Counted from the first letter of the stretch, positions 1 through 12,572 are shown. The stretch is 64,000 bases of DNA from Pomphorhynchus laevis (GCA_012934845.2 WNNJ02003121.1:1-64000); one strand, 5' to 3'. Program-made: numbers and translations. Notes: generated by a model from the sequence alone, not told the origin.

Positions 1-76
1 TAAATAAATTGACTTTTATCAAATATTTAAATATTAATATTAAGAAAATAAAAATAAATAAATATTTAATTATATA

Positions 77-83
<7 letters not shown>

Positions 84-109
<26 letters not shown>

Positions 110-110
110 T
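84..110. repeat. (TA)n microsatellite
   Basis: Short uninterrupted TA dinucleotide run directly before the first 351-bp repeat. Confidence 0.9.
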
Positions 111-240
111 ACAATAGAAAAAGCACCGCCGCCTGGGATCCTCGCAGGACCAATAAATAAATTAAAGGTTTGATTCAACCAGGACTGTCTATTACACCTA
201 TCTGCTTTTCTCTATATATAGAGAATTTCATGCTTCTACA

Positions 241-289
241 CTGCAAGACGGCGTACCGTTTCGGCTTTGAGAAGCCTCATCAGTTGCAG
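241..289 (-). ncRNA. Type I hammerhead ribozyme
   Basis: Read on the minus strand: stem I 3' strand CUGCAA, core CUGAUGA, stem II GGCUU-CUCA-AAGCC, core GAAA, stem III ACGG closed by loop UACG with CCGU, cleavage triplet GUC, then stem I 5' strand UUGCAG. All conserved core positions are present and all three helices pair fully. The scissile bond would be between minus-strand bases 247 and 246. The short stem III matches hammerheads described in Penelope-like elements. Confidence 0.92.
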
Positions 290-591
290 CAATACAGTGT
301 ATACGCATGAAAAACATACTATATATAGATTAAAGCAGAAAGAATTCACTATATGCTAATTGCATGACGTAGCTTGCGCTTTCGAAGTCAATGCAATGCA
401 GTGAATTCTTTTCAGTGTAATAGACATCAGCGGGATCACTAAATGACCAATATCATATATTACAATAGAAAAAGCACCGCCGCCTGGGATCCTCGCAGGA
501 CCAATAAATAAATTAAAGGTTTGATTCAACCAGAACTGTCTATTACACCTATCTGCTTTTCTCTATATATAGAGAATTTCATGCTTCTACA

Positions 592-640
592 CTGCAAGAC
601 GGCGTACCGTTTCGGCTTTGAGAAGCCTCATCAGTTGCAG
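592..640 (-). ncRNA. Type I hammerhead ribozyme, second copy
   Basis: Same core and helices as the copy at 241-289, one 351-bp period away; core, stem II, stem III with UACG loop and the GUC cleavage triplet are all intact. Confidence 0.92.
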
Positions 641-734
641 CAATACAGTGTATACACATGAAAAACATACTATATATAGATTAAAGCAGAAAGAATTCAC
701 TATATGCTAATTGTATGAGTAGCTCGAATGTTGC

Positions 735-1320
735 CAGGAACATTGCAAAACACCTGAGCAACGCATTCGGTTAAATAGAGCCAATTATTCATGAGGGATT
801 TAACCCACCAATGACATATTTCAAGAGAGGGATAAACTTAGCGAACTATCTTGTCCGAGCTGATCTTAGGAATCACTCAAGTAACACCCAAGTACAAAAT
901 CGCTCAAAGGCATGCGGTGATAAAAAAATGTGCTTGTTGTAAATCTATGGAAAATACAGAATACGTTAAATCCACTATCACCGGACTATCGTACCGTGTA
1001 TAAGGTGGTTTCACGTGCAAATCAGCTCATGGAATTTATTTTATGACTTGCACCGATTGTAATATTCAATACATCGGTGAGAACGAACCGTCCGTACCAT
1101 CTTCGCCAAAATAATAGACGGAACGATATTAAGTTCAAAAGACAAACAGATGGAGCTGTTATTCATATAATCGAAAATCCTGATCATCATTTTACCAGTG
1201 TGATAATTGAAACTGTTCCTGATGAAACTAAAAGGAAACGGGGAGAATCCTATTGGATTGGGCAGTTAATGACCGATCTACAAGGCTTAAATACAAAACA
1301 TGAATATCACTTGCCATGAC
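735..1320 (+). mobile_element. Penelope-like element, connector and GIY-YIG endonuclease end (fragment)
   Basis: Conceptual reading gives the stretch before the endonuclease (ANYLVRADLRNH), a cysteine cluster with CLLCKSM, then the GIY-YIG start YFMTCTDCNIQYIGE, and after an interruption KRGESYWIGQLMTDLQGLN, which matches the end of PLE endonucleases. The GIY-YIG domain is the DNA nickase of PLE retrotransposition. The reverse-transcriptase part is missing, and the reading frame is broken, so this is a 5'-truncated relic. It runs opposite to the hammerheads just upstream. The sequence after it (to about 1480) probably is the element's 3' tail. Confidence 0.75.
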
Positions 1321-1480
1321 AGACTAAAATAAGTAGAATAATGCGGAATACTTCCAGGTCAAAAACGTGTATTTATTTCAAAAAATTTGTAAACTAGTTA
1401 CCGCTTGATAAAGACTTTGTGTCGAAACGTTGCGTGTCCCGTGCTCAATAAATAAAAATCCAGTTTGCGTCTTGTTTTCT

Positions 1481-3490
1481 TTATATATATATTAGATTTG
1501 CTAGTGTACATATTATATTTACCATAGTGAGAACTGCTTTCCTTGTCCTCATTTTCGAAATTCATTATATACATATGTAATTATTATTTTTTTATTTTTG
1601 TAAAGATCTGAAAATTGATCCCCGTGAAGGTTCCTCGATTTTTTTTGTTGTGAATTCTTAAAAGAGCATTAAAATATTCATTTAATTCGTTATTTAAGTT
1701 TTCAAAATTTCCCAGGCCCGTTAACTAAAACGATCCCACATTTCATTTCAACAGTTTAAGATATACTGCTAAAGATATATTTACTTAACAAAATGTCTGT
1801 AGCCAATGAATAATATAGCTTTTGCAGGTTTTCATTTTGAATATCTAACATCAGCTACTAAATATGTATAGCAGGTACGTTAATGTATATATAAGCGAAC
1901 GATATTTAAAAGATTATATGATATCTTAGTGAACAAAAGTCAAGTGTCAATTAAATTTATATGCGTCAGGTTAGAAATTACTGGACACGATAGAAATAAA
2001 TAACTTAAGAAGAGAATAATCAGTTCTTTGTAATTAAAAATTCAATTGATATATGTAGAAGACATTAATATATGTCAACTAAGCCAATGTCAAATCTAAT
2101 GACTACGAAGTTTGATACTATTACATTTGATAGTTGGTGATTGCAATGATAAAAATATCACGACTTATGTCTAATTCATGACTAAAACAAAAACGTAGGT
2201 AGTGCTTAGCTTAAAAATAGACTATCTTCACACAAATAAATTGGAAAGACTATTATTACAGACACAAAAACTGAAAATGTATAGCAGACACACCTTTGTG
2301 GTTTTGCTTGTAACAGCAAACGCGCTGTTAAGCTATCTTTTTAAGCCGAATTAAAAATCTAGAAAAATGTGTAAATATAACCTAAACATTGTATTTGGCC
2401 AAAAATAATATTTTCAAATTAGTTATTTAATTACAAATTGCAAACCAGCTCGATTGTTAAACTCTTATAATGTAAACGCGTTGTATGATTGCCATAGTAA
2501 AATACTTATAAACATTTATATCATTTTAAATTATTTTATTTCATTTTGTGGGCATATCAAAGAAACAATATTCATTGACTAATTATTTTAAATGCTCCAG
2601 ACTAGAAAGCTTTCTCCTTTAAATTTAGTCGGGCTGTCCTTTTATAAGAACTGACAGCACCTATAGAAAAAATACAAGACTAGTAGTCGTGTAAAAAATT
2701 TACTATTGAATGTGGAAATATTCAAGGATAAAAATGAATTTTAAAGATTCACAAATAAAAATTTAAAAATTAAGATATATTTTTGTAATTTTCAAATGCA
2801 TTTCCATTGACAATTTAGATTTGATTTTAGCAAAAATTTTATTTATTGGAAAAACTGTATTCTATGTAAACAAATTAAAAAAAATCGCAAATTATTTTTA
2901 ATAAGAAGGTTTTAATATTATTAAATAACGAACATTAGTAATATACTAAATTTATAAACGACTTTTTAATCTTTAAACATATCGATTATTTCCCAATTGT
3001 AAAATAAAATTTATATAAAAAGTATTAATTATAAAATGTCAATAATTAAATATTCATTAACATTATTATCTTTTATCATTATTATCATCATCTAGTAATA
3101 GTTGAATATATGAAGTATTTTAATCTGAGAAGCCTCACACTTATCATAACTCAAACGGTATTAGGCGGAATAATGATATAAATATTCCGATAGATAAAGG
3201 GGAATTTGGATTCAGAGTACAATTCAAATTTGATGATGTCAAAATCAGTTTACAATTGTATAGCAAATACTTATTTAAAAACTTCAAATAATTCTGTCTA
3301 TCAGCTTTTCATTAAAAGGAGATTGAACAGGATTACCGACGAACGTCGATCGGCGTCTTTTCTATACAAAGACTAAGTGCGGCAGTTCAATGAGGCAACA
3401 CAGCATCTATCGAGGAGAGCATGCAAAATAGCGATCATAAACAAACTTTCCTTTAAATGTTTCTACTTTTTCATAAGAATTTGTAAGCTC
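1481..3490. other. AT-rich intergenic DNA, nothing recognised
   Basis: About 2 kb with stop codons in all frames and only simple A/T runs. I see no gene, RNA or repeat that I can support. Confidence 0.6.
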
Positions 3491-3553
3491 AATTTGCCAC
3501 ATGACTTATCATTATAAGATTATATTCACTACTAGATGCAGCGACAAACCTAG

Positions 3554-3601
3554 ACATTTTATCCAATGTCAGGCATGTACTACCTGACATTGGATAAATG
3601 T
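3554..3601. repeat. Short perfect inverted repeat
   Basis: TTATCCAATGTCAGG is followed after nine bases by its reverse complement (arms about 3554-3573 and 3583-3601). It could be the centre of a foldback element like those at 19.2, 20.9, 27.1 and 38.7 kb. Confidence 0.7.
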
Positions 3602-3659
3602 TATACATATAATCTGATAAGAGCTGACGAGTCAAAGACTTTGATTTAAATTTTCGTAA

Positions 3660-3860
3660 CCAATGTCCATGCCAAACATAAAGCAATTTATGAAAACATT
3701 CGAAGAAAAATTATTATTTTGGTTGAGATATATTGATGACATTTTTGTAGTTTCGGAATCAAAACATTTCTGGACGATTTAATGTCTAAGCTTAATAGTT
3801 ACGGACCATTAAAATTTACCACTGACATTGATTTCCCTATAACATTCTTTAATATATGAA
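3660..3860 (+). mobile_element. Penelope-like reverse transcriptase fragment
   Basis: Reads FEEKLLFWLRYIDDIFVV followed by SESKHFWT. The YIDD box in the context FWLRYIDDIFVV is typical of PLE reverse transcriptases. Only the catalytic-palm piece survives, with no intact frame beyond it. It is on the opposite strand to the PLE piece at 4.9-6.1 kb. Confidence 0.65.
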
Positions 3861-3879
3861 TCACCCAAGATAAAAACAA

Positions 3880-4760
3880 AATCTGAATCAATTCAGCTAA
3901 CTAAGTATACGTGTTTAATATAATAAAAAATAAAGATAAATAATTATATAAGATTTTATATAATTTATATCAAGTTAAAATTGAAAATTGAAATTTAAAA
4001 ATTTCATAATTTAAAAGTTTTATAAAAAAATCGAAAGTTTCTACACATTAATCTATTCAGCTAACTGATTAGCTGACTAAATATAAAATAAAATAATTAT
4101 AGATTAATTATAAAATAATATTATTATAAATATAATAGTTATATAATAATTATAATTATATTATCATAATTATAAATGCTAAATCAAATTTGAATTAATT
4201 CAGCTACTTGAGTATACGTTTTTAATGCTAAATCAATAAATCAAAATTTAATAATTAGATAATAAATAATTATAAATGATTTTTATAAGATTTTATAACT
4301 TATATCAAGTTAAAATTTAAAATTGAAATTTAAAATAAAAGAAAATTTTTATAAATTGATTAATAATATTTTCCTCTGATGTAATATTAAATTAAGTAAG
4401 ATTAATATTAAATTAATATATTAAATAAATATTTATTATATAAATTAATATATTATTAATTTATTAATATTATTATTTTATTATATTATATTTATTATTA
4501 TAAATATGATAATTATACTTATATTATCAAAATTATTAAATAAATAAATAAAAATAAATAAATTAAAAACATAATGCTAAATCAATAAATCAAAATTTAA
4601 TAATTAGATAATAAATAATTATAAATAATTGTTATAGAATTTTATATAACTTATATGAAATCACTGGTAGTAAATTGATGACTAATAAAGATTATTAATC
4701 TTTAGCAATTAAAATCTAAAATTTAAATTTAAAATAAAGGTCAATTTTTATGAATAGACT
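3880..4760. repeat. AT-rich direct repeats
   Basis: A block of roughly 100-150 bp recurs: TAGATAATAAATAATTATAA followed by a TTTTATATAACTTATAT-like stretch appears near 4250-4320 and 4600-4660, with a partial copy near 3930-4000. The unit also holds ATTCAGCTA...GAGTATACG (near 3892 and 4198). Origin unknown. Confidence 0.65.
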
Positions 4761-4924
4761 AATAAATAACAGACGTTGTATCAGAATAAGGATTAGAGGT
4801 TATCAGTAGGTACTGATATGCTGTCAGATTTCGGCCCCTATTACTCAAACCAACATAGCAGCGAGACCAAACACGTGCTACTGACGTATTTCCTATTATG
4901 AAATTTGATTATCTAGTATTATAT

Positions 4925-6110
4925 TATAGTACAAAGTATATTATTTATTATCCATCCATAAAAATTTTTCGCCAATGATTTTAAATTTATTTTTAATATT
5001 ACTGTGTTGATTTATATACTTTACTATTTTCTGTTTAATGATATTTTTATAGTAACCTAGTTTAAAATATGCAAATATTAAATTATTTAAATGATTTTGA
5101 AGAAAACCAATATCATTACATATTGTTGCAATTCTTAAAATTTCATTATTTAATTTATTATATTTAATATTATATGGTATGCATGAATGATCATGCAAAA
5201 AATATGTTTCTTGTAAATTTAAATATGTCATATTTACAATATAAATTAAAAGTAGTTTTAATTGATGTTAATTTTATGTTCGTATCTAGATATAACCTTC
5301 TTTATCATTAATATTAGTTTTATTAAGAATAAGGCTACCTGGATAAATTTGTTCACTAATTGAATAAAAATTGTTAGAGTTAAATACTCATATATCACAA
5401 CTATATCGAAACATATATTCCATATCTTTATATAATTTAGATTTATTTTTTACACAAAATAAATTTAATCAAGCTTAACAATAAGTAAGCTATTATTAGG
5501 CTACTATTACCTCTCATTGAAACACCTTATATTTGTCTAAATATAGATGTTCCTACCTTTTAATAATTTTGATTTATCAACATATTTAAGGATTCTATTA
5601 ATTCAATTTTATCCATATATTTATATTTACTTGATGGTTTAATTTTTGTTAGATAGGCGTTATAATTATTATAACATATATATGTATATCTTTTTCCGAA
5701 TATAAGATTAATTAATTTTACTAACGCTTCTTTAATATCTACTAAATCTAGATTTGTATAAAGCGTATTAAAATCGTATGTATTTATATTTTGAAAATTT
5801 ATTCCTTTTGTCTGTTCTAAAAAATTATTTTGTAGAATACTAAAATAGTGATTTATACCAGTATTAATTTCAATTACCTTGCAATATTTTGTAAAGTGTG
5901 CTTTAATTACTTTAAGTATTTTATTAATATAGACAGAAAGTGGTTTTAATGTACATTTAAACGCACTACATATGAACCTAGGTTTTATTGGATTTTTATG
6001 TAATTTTGGATTCCAATATAATATAGGTATAGTTTTATTATCTGATTCAACCTTTATACACTTTTTATCCATTATAGAACAGTGACTTGTAATAATTGTT
6101 TCAAACTTAA
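4925..6110 (-). mobile_element. Penelope-like reverse transcriptase, broken minus-strand copy
   Basis: The best open stretch (6072 to 5560, 170 residues) contains LYWNPKLHKNPIKPRFI near its start, then KPLSVYINKILKVI, EINTGINHYFSIL and FNTLYTNLDLVDIKEAL. PKLHK followed by a PRFI block and a DFxTLYT block is the pattern of PLE-type reverse transcriptases. A downstream open stretch (5231 to 4941) with NNEILRIATICND fits the thumb/connector region. I find no GIY-YIG domain after it. The coding sequence is extremely AT-rich, unlike the host genes in this window. It is a relic and not an active element. Confidence 0.6.
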
Positions 6111-6779
6111 CTCACTACGTTCATATGTAGGATTTACATTTAAATCATTAGAATTTACCTCTTTCATTAGTATATCATAATAAAGCATTTTGCATATGAA
6201 GACAAAGTTATTACTAGCTTTATCAATAGTTGTTATTATACAGTTATCCTTAAAAATTTAGTAAGTTCTGTATACATATCTTTATTAATTTGATCTTTCC
6301 TTTTATAATTGTTTGTTATTTTCATTTTCTTTTTAAGTTCATCAAATATGCAATCTTTCCAAATTTTAATCTTATATATATTTAAGTTTCGTTATTAATT
6401 AGCTTACCAAATATGAATTCAAATCATTATACCCTTTTGATAGTATTTTCCTTTATTCACTATTTTCAATTAATTCTAGATTACGAGTACATATATGTTC
6501 ATTTATTTTATCAAAATAAAAACTTTTGCAATTGCATTCTGTTTCTATAATGTTTTCTATATAGAAAACATTATAGAAAATGTTTTCTTTTTCTATATAG
6601 ATTTTAATTCTTTATTATAATTACAAATTTTCTGTCCTAAGCATCATGATATAAAAAGTCAGTGTTTTTAATGAAAAATTAAAAAATAATTTGTATAAAG
6701 TCAGTAAATAAATATTAATACAATAATTAAAAAAGTGTTTCTCATATTCAAACATTTTCTGTTGGCCATAATCATAAGC

Positions 6780-7145
6780 CAATATTGAAAGCTGATCGAA
6801 TTAAGCTAGCATGATTTTGGCGTTGTCCCTCATTAGAGCGATTGAGATGCACTTATATAAGCGTGTGACAGTCACTGCGTATCCGATTCCGCTTGTACGG
6901 CTCATATTATTCGCAACCCGCTTGATCATTCTGTTTCCTTAGTAGTTCTATCCACCAAATATCTCCACTACTGGGGCTGAAAACATGTACCCTGTTGATT
7001 CGACTTTGTCCATATATTTCCTGTCCTTGACATCGACATCGTACGACGTGGTAGCGGCTAGTTGTACGTTGGAGGTGGAGTGACGGTATGCGGACTGTTC
7101 GGGTGGGTTGATTGCAAAGTCGACTGCAATGGGAGGGTATCCATA
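6780..7145 (-). pseudogene. Decayed copy of an unknown gene family (paralogue at 60.7-61.3 kb)
   Basis: On the minus strand the conceptual product contains AVDFAINPP, VDVKDRKYMDKVES, GYMFSAPVVEIFGG and GNRMIKRVANNM. The better preserved copy at 60.7-61.3 kb reads AVDFTITHP, VNIKDRVEAARYMLLVDAMETFDGW and GNRMIKSI at the same spacing, so the two are homologous. In-frame stops show this copy is dead. I do not recognise the family. Confidence 0.6.
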
Positions 7146-7904
7146 ATGTGGCGATTTAGTCTTATAGCTTGTTTTTAATGTCAGCTAAAAGTTGATGCTA
7201 GTACTGGTCTAAATGTGTTTAATCTAGGAATCGGTTTAATCTAGTTGCGAAACGATATTATTTGATTCAATTAATCTTTGCAACATGGCTAGATCAGTGT
7301 GACAGATATGATGCCGATTACTTTTACTAATCAGCAAAAAAGGCGAAATCGATTTACATAATTTTGTGTTATGTAAAATTTATCAGTTGACATACTTAGA
7401 ACCTTAATGCAAATTAAAGTGCTTTTTTACACAATTGTATATACATTTTACAACTAATATTTAACTTTATTTTAAATGCTGCTTTGCATAAATAATATAG
7501 ATTTGAATTTACTACCTAAATTGATTGCTCACCCTTATCTAGATTGGCAAGTAGCTGTTAACAGTTATGTGGCTGAGTTCATATATTACGTATAAAGAAA
7601 GTAATCGAAATTGTCAAACATATGCTTTTCAAATTTTAGAAATTTGAAATGTTTGCAAAATACCTAAATTCTAGAGAATTTTTATAAGGATTGTTAAAAA
7701 GTAAGCATATATGAATTCAGCCATGCAGCTGGATACAATTGCCTACCGATACTAACTCCATATAAATGGAATATATGAGTAATCAATGGTTAAATACCTC
7801 ACTACATACTCTAAACTATATTATATGTAGTTTGGCTTATACTATCCATATTTTATATTATGTATGTTGTATTTTATATAAAATATAAAATTATTATAAT
7901 TTTG

Positions 7905-8260
7905 AAGGAGAGTGAGACCATTCCGCGTGAATTTCTTGTAAAACATGTAAGCCAGACGCGAAAGAATGACGAATGCCGTTTCGTCATCACAATGACTCAT
8001 CAGTGCAAGATCCCTCCCACTACTGGATGCAGAGGAGGACTGGCAGACGGCAATCAATGAATGAATCAATTTGAATGATGTACTAGAAAATTTTCTAGTA
8101 ACATCGTCGAGTACTAAATCAGTACTACAGCTTCACCAAAAAGGATCACTAGCAAAAGCACCGGCAAATGCCAACGCAGGTCCCTTTAATATCGGCTAAC
8201 TTTTATTTAAGGAGAGTGAGACCATTCCGCGTATATTTCTTGTAAAACATGTAAGGCTTG
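7905..8260. repeat. Direct repeat of about 50 bp
   Basis: GGAGAGTGAGACCATTCCGC followed by GT, an A/T-variable base pair, TTTCTTGTAAAACATGTAA occurs at about 7905-7952 and again at 8210-8256. The two copies are about 300 bp apart and could be remains of terminal or tandem repeats. Confidence 0.75.
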
Positions 8261-8411
8261 CGGAAGGAAGATAGGAACAAATTTTGCTGATATACACAAA
8301 ATATATAACAATTAATCTATCCTCAAAAAACTATGCTCAAACAACTATCGCAATATTGCCGACAACCCCTCGAATATGATAGGTAATAAGAAGAATGCAA
8401 TCTGCAGTCAT

Positions 8412-8975
8412 AAAAAAGATTTATTTTAACGTGGCAAATGCGTGCCAGCGCAGGCTTACATGACCACAACAAAACAAAAATGTAAATCATGTGTCGAGAA
8501 GGTGTGAACGGAGGAGGTGTTTGAATGTAATAAATGAGGGAGCGCGGCGGACGTCAAGAGGGAGTTGATTCCAGGCGAGTGAGGCGACGACGAGGAAGGA
8601 TCGTAGACCATAGTTGTTGGAGTAATTAGGAACGTGGAGTAAGAGGGTGTGACGGGAACGCAGCGATAGCGAGGTGGGGCGAGTGTTGTCAAAGAAAGTA
8701 AGGTTGATGAACGATGGGGAGCCGACAGCGATGAGACGAAAATTTACGAGAAGGCGGAGTTTGATGCGGATGTGGATGGTGGGCCAGGAGAGTTGGACAA
8801 GATATGTGGATATGTGGTCGAAGCGACGGAGACGAAAGAGGAACCGAACGGCGGTGTTGATTATTCGTCGTAGGGGTAGGATGATGGATTTTGGAGAATT
8901 GGCGAAAATGCTAAGGCAGTAATCGATTTTAGGGAATGCCACAGACGAATGGTTTAATAGAAAGTTGGTCATCGA
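8412..8975 (-). mobile_element. CR1/Jockey-like LINE (family 1), 5'-truncated 3' end
   Basis: The minus strand encodes 161 residues ending the LINE reverse-transcriptase protein: IDYCLSIFANSPKS, LPLRRIINTAVRFLFRLRRFDH, LLLHVPNYSNNYGLRSF. These align with the C-terminus of the nearly complete element at 44.3-48.2 kb. The shared 3' tail (GCAAATGCGTGCCAGCGC in this orientation, followed by AT-rich sequence) marks the 3' end near 8412. The 5' side is cut near 8975, as expected from incomplete target-primed reverse transcription. Confidence 0.85.
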
Positions 8976-9599
8976 AATGGAAGCCTAAGAAAGTAAGATT
9001 GTGTACTATGGGGATGATCGATGAGGCAAAATATGCAGTAGGAGGAGATATGTTTGGTTTACGGGTTGCAAACGAAATTTCATCATATTTCTGCCAAAAT
9101 ATACATACAATATAAGTCTATGATAACATCTAATACTTTCCATGCGGTCGAAAATAAATGTTGTAGTCGATAACCTGCAAATTAAGATAATGTTATACAA
9201 TCAAGTCGGTGTAATGAAACTAAAAAGTGTAAAGAAACAACAATCGAGTATCGTAAAAACTCTATCGAATATATCACGTTTTGATTATCTCGAATAACCA
9301 GTGCCATTTATATACCCACTACCTAGTGTAATGACCTTGTTTGAACATGAAACCTCCAAATTACAACCTCCGACTATATACGCGCCTCAGTCCTCGCCAT
9401 AATTTAACGAGCAACGAAGGTTTGATACTTATATGTTGAATATAATCCAATATTCACTCGCATATGCGCATTGAGAACTGCGACATTGTCGGTCAAATTG
9501 TCGAAACAAATCGCTCAGTCATTTCACATAATACAAACAACAATGTCGGCTTGAGTTGGAAGTACGTCGTTGATCGGGTGAAGTTAATTTAACAATCTC

Positions 9600-11615
9600 G
9601 AATTTTCGGGAAATGCGGCGGCGTTTATCAATACTTGGACCACCAATTGCGCATAGAGGAATCGTGAACTCATGTGTTCAAACCGTCCGCTGTGTTCACC
9701 ACCCTTCTTTGCAGATTGTAAATTCTATTAAAACACATGTGGATAATTTTCGTAGGCTAGTATTCTCTGGTAATAATAAAACCTTATCACATGTAATCGC
9801 ACGTTATAATACTAAATGTTATGTATTCTAATGGTCGAAGTATCATGATCAAATTAGATGAAGTCCAATCACTTATCCGGTGTGAACTTCCCGACGCCAT
9901 TACATTTACCAAAACATGTCTTGTATGCGATATCCCTAACTATGAAATTAATATCAATGTGTATTCTGCCTATCGATTTAAAAGATCATCCATACATGAA
10001 TAAGGTCTTATGATATATGTTAAGTCTCATATAAGTTGTGATCCTTTGAGAGCTGACGAGGACGCAGTGAATGGTAATAACACCTTATGGTGTAAGCTGG
10101 GATCACCTTTCAAACTTACTATTGGTATAATATATTAGTCACGCATTCATCTGCATTTTCAATTGCATGTCTGTTGACTATATTTGCCTCTGGCAGAGTT
10201 ATTGTGCTCGGTGAGTTCAACACTCATGGCGTTAACTTGAACACATCTAACTGTAATGATAGTGACAGTGACACCCCTGACATCTCGATACTTACAACAC
10301 GCCTTAATTAACACATCATGTAGAAGATTTCACAAGATTCTCAGCATCATCACTAGACTTATGATTTTCTACGCGTTCCCATCTTGTCAGTAGTGTCTGG
10401 TGTTTCTCCACTCGGGAACTTTAATTGACGCAAAATCTTGTCAATATTATTCTCACGTGCAATGTAAACTGAATACTGCAATTTCGATTTTGATAGTATG
10501 ACATGTTATTTGAGCTATACCACATGGCCTAATACATTTATCAACGATGTGGAATAAGCCTGGCAATACTTTAGGATACAATTAAAATCCATTTAAATCG
10601 ATTCTCACCGCACCGTAGATAACCAACTCGAAGCTCTACACCTCCTTGATGCAACCGTGAATTATTGATTACAATTTAGAAACATCATATATAATTCAAT
10701 AACTTTTAATGTGGTATGGATACATATTGTAAATATCGAACTGTGAGGAATCATGTCACCTCGCTAAAGCGCAGCAAAATAGTTATTTTCGAGAAACACT
10801 TAATACCAAGATGTCGTTATGACCTAGATTGCCTCTCGCTTATGTTAAACGGTGCGCCTACTCTATCCCAGAAATAAAGTGTATATTTAACTCAGATGGT
10901 TAAATATACTCAGTGTATATTTAACTGAGTATATTTAATGTATATTAAGTATAAAAATATACTGAGTATACACTGAGTATATTTTATATACTCGGTGTAT
11001 ATTTAACTCTGATGTGAGATAAATGGTGGAGATTTTCGGTCAAAATTATAGAAAATATTGTCTTCAACCCACATATCCACAAGATCCAGAAAACATTGTC
11101 ACAAAGTATATCCTCTAAATTTTTGCTCTCTCAGTAAAATTCTTTCCTGATTCTTACGTCTTAAACGCCGAAATTAATCTGGTCCTATTGGCCTTCCTTG
11201 CAGTGAAGGTGGAGTGATTAGATCGGAGAGCGGGTTAGAAAGGAGGGTACAGATTGAATGAGGATAGATAAACGTTGATCTGTATTAAGATTGATCTGCA
11301 ATAATATTGATGAGATGGATGGATTGCTTTGTAGCATCTATGGGTTGCTACATTATATTATTTTCAACCTCTTGAGCGAACAGAATAATCGCATATGACT
11401 GGAAAGGTTCAATAATTTGTCCTATTCACAAAAAGGGCGAAGTATCGCATCCCGAGATTTATTGGCCTATAAGTTTAACCTCTATATGTTGTAAGCTTTT
11501 TGAACGTATAATTCTTCGCAAGATGCAAAACTATTTTGATGAGCGTAATATTATTGTTTCCTCTCAACATGGTTTTCGCAAAGGTCATACAACGATGTTT
11601 GGTTCCAATTGTATT
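9600..11615 (+). mobile_element. LINE (family 3), degraded endonuclease plus reverse transcriptase
   Basis: Around 9815-10270 the plus strand reads MYSNGRSIMIKLDEVQSLI, DAITFTKTCLVCDIPNYEI, then GLMIYVKSHI and IVLGEFNTHG: the N-terminus, ITETWL-like block and GDFN-like block of an apurinic-type LINE endonuclease. At 11397-11610 it reads GSIICPIHKKGE, YWPISLTSICCKLFERII and SSQHGFRKGHTT, motifs of a LINE reverse transcriptase. The linker between is heavily decayed. It is distinct in sequence from families 1 and 2. Confidence 0.75.
10870..11015. repeat. Short interspersed direct/inverted repeats
   Basis: GTGTATATTTAACT and its complement-like form AGTATATTTAAC/ATACTGAGTATA recur several times, giving a locally palindromic AT-rich block inside the family 3 LINE linker. 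Confidence 0.7.
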
Positions 11616-11866
11616 TGGTTTGGTATACCTATTCTTCTCTATTGCGCACCTTGTTGTTACCCAATTACAATCAATAAGCGTTGACGTCTCGAAGGTATAT
11701 TAAGACGTGATACCAAGCTCGATCGAAATTTAATTTGTACGTCTTAAATGTTCTTGAAGTTCCTACATTAAGGTATATGTTTCATTTTGGTGAAATAAAA
11801 TTATAGACATGAGTATTTATTTTAACTTTTACAATTTGCAAGCTTTCGACTGCTTGTTCCATTCAA

Positions 11867-11868
<2 letters not shown>

Positions 11869-11958
<90 letters not shown>
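11869..11958. repeat. (AT)n microsatellite
   Basis: About 90 bp of pure AT repeat. It abuts a satellite B fragment and may have expanded from the TATAATAGTA stretch that satellite B carries at this point. Reading frames through it are artefacts. Confidence 0.95.
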
Positions 11959-11960
<2 letters not shown>

Positions 11961-12112
11961 GTAGTGCACGAATGTGCTGAGTAAACAACGGTCCAGGATT
12001 TCTTACGCAATACGGCATAGCATATATATAAATATATATAAATATATATAGATTTCTTACGAAATACGGCAACGGTTCAGGATTTCTTACGAAATAGAGC
12101 ATAGTATATATA
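11959..12112 (-). repeat. Satellite B fragment, interrupted by AT-rich sequence
   Basis: Contains TAGTGCACGAATGTGCTGAG and two copies of TTTCTTACGAAATACGGC-like sequence, matching the minus strand of the satellite B unit at 36.4-38.6 kb. A short A/T microsatellite (12020-12050) splits it. Confidence 0.8.
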
Positions 12113-12221
12113 TATGGGATCCTCGGAGAACCAATAAATAAATTAAAGATTTGATTCAACCGGGACTGTCGATTACACCTATCTGTTTTTCTCTATATAT
12201 AGAGAATTTCATGCTTCTACA

Positions 12222-12270
12222 CTGCAAGACGGCGTACCGTTTCAACTTTGAGAAGCTTCATCAGTTGCAG
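12222..12270 (-). ncRNA. Type I hammerhead ribozyme with compensated stem II
   Basis: Core CUGAUGA and GAAA, stem III ACGG/CCGU with UACG loop, GUC cleavage triplet and stem I UUGCAG/CUGCAA are kept. Stem II differs from the other copies: the core-proximal G-C pair has become A-U and the next pair G-U, so pairing is preserved despite changes on both strands. Confidence 0.88.
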
Positions 12271-12572
12271 CAATACAGTGTATACACATGAAAAACATAC
12301 TATATATAGATTAAAGCAGAAAGAATTCACTATATGCTAATTGCATGACGTAGCTTGCGCTTTCGAAGTCAATGCAATGCAGTGAATTCTTTTCAGTGTA
12401 ATAGACATCAGCGGGATCACTAAATGACCAATATAATATATTACAAAGGAAACAGCACCGCCGCCTGGGATCCTCGGAGGACCAATAAATAAATTAAAGA
12501 TTTGATTCAACCAGGACTGTCGATTACACCTATCTGCTTTTCTCTATATATAGAGAATTTCATGCTTCTACA

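Larger units (their letters stand above)
105..715 (-). repeat. 351-bp tandem repeat, two copies (hammerhead-bearing)
   Basis: Two head-to-tail copies of a 351-bp unit. The landmark GGGATCCTCGCAGGACC recurs at 135 and 486, and the second copy breaks off near 715. Four related units lie at 12113-13390. Each unit encodes a hammerhead ribozyme on the minus strand and contains a short inverted repeat around CTCTATATATAGAG. Penelope-like elements are known to carry hammerheads in their terminal repeats, and PLE coding sequence follows directly, so these are probably PLE terminal repeats or a satellite derived from them. Confidence 0.85.

Noticed and set aside
1405-1440. Hammerhead-like string GATAAAGAC..GTGTCGAAACG at a PLE 3' end
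   Set aside because: Core reads UUGAUAA and no stem I or III is seen; at most a decayed relic.
3660-3860. YIDD box as part of an LTR retroelement or retrovirus
   Set aside because: The surrounding FWLRYIDDIFVV context and the lack of protease, integrase or LTRs fit a Penelope-like element; I found no LTR element or viral copy in the window.
8674-8922. Arg-rich 82-codon plus-strand frame (and its twin at 50298-50546 minus)
   Set aside because: Antisense shadow of the LINE reverse-transcriptase C-terminus.
11822-12159. Frames rich in IYIYIY
   Set aside because: Translation of the (AT)n tract.
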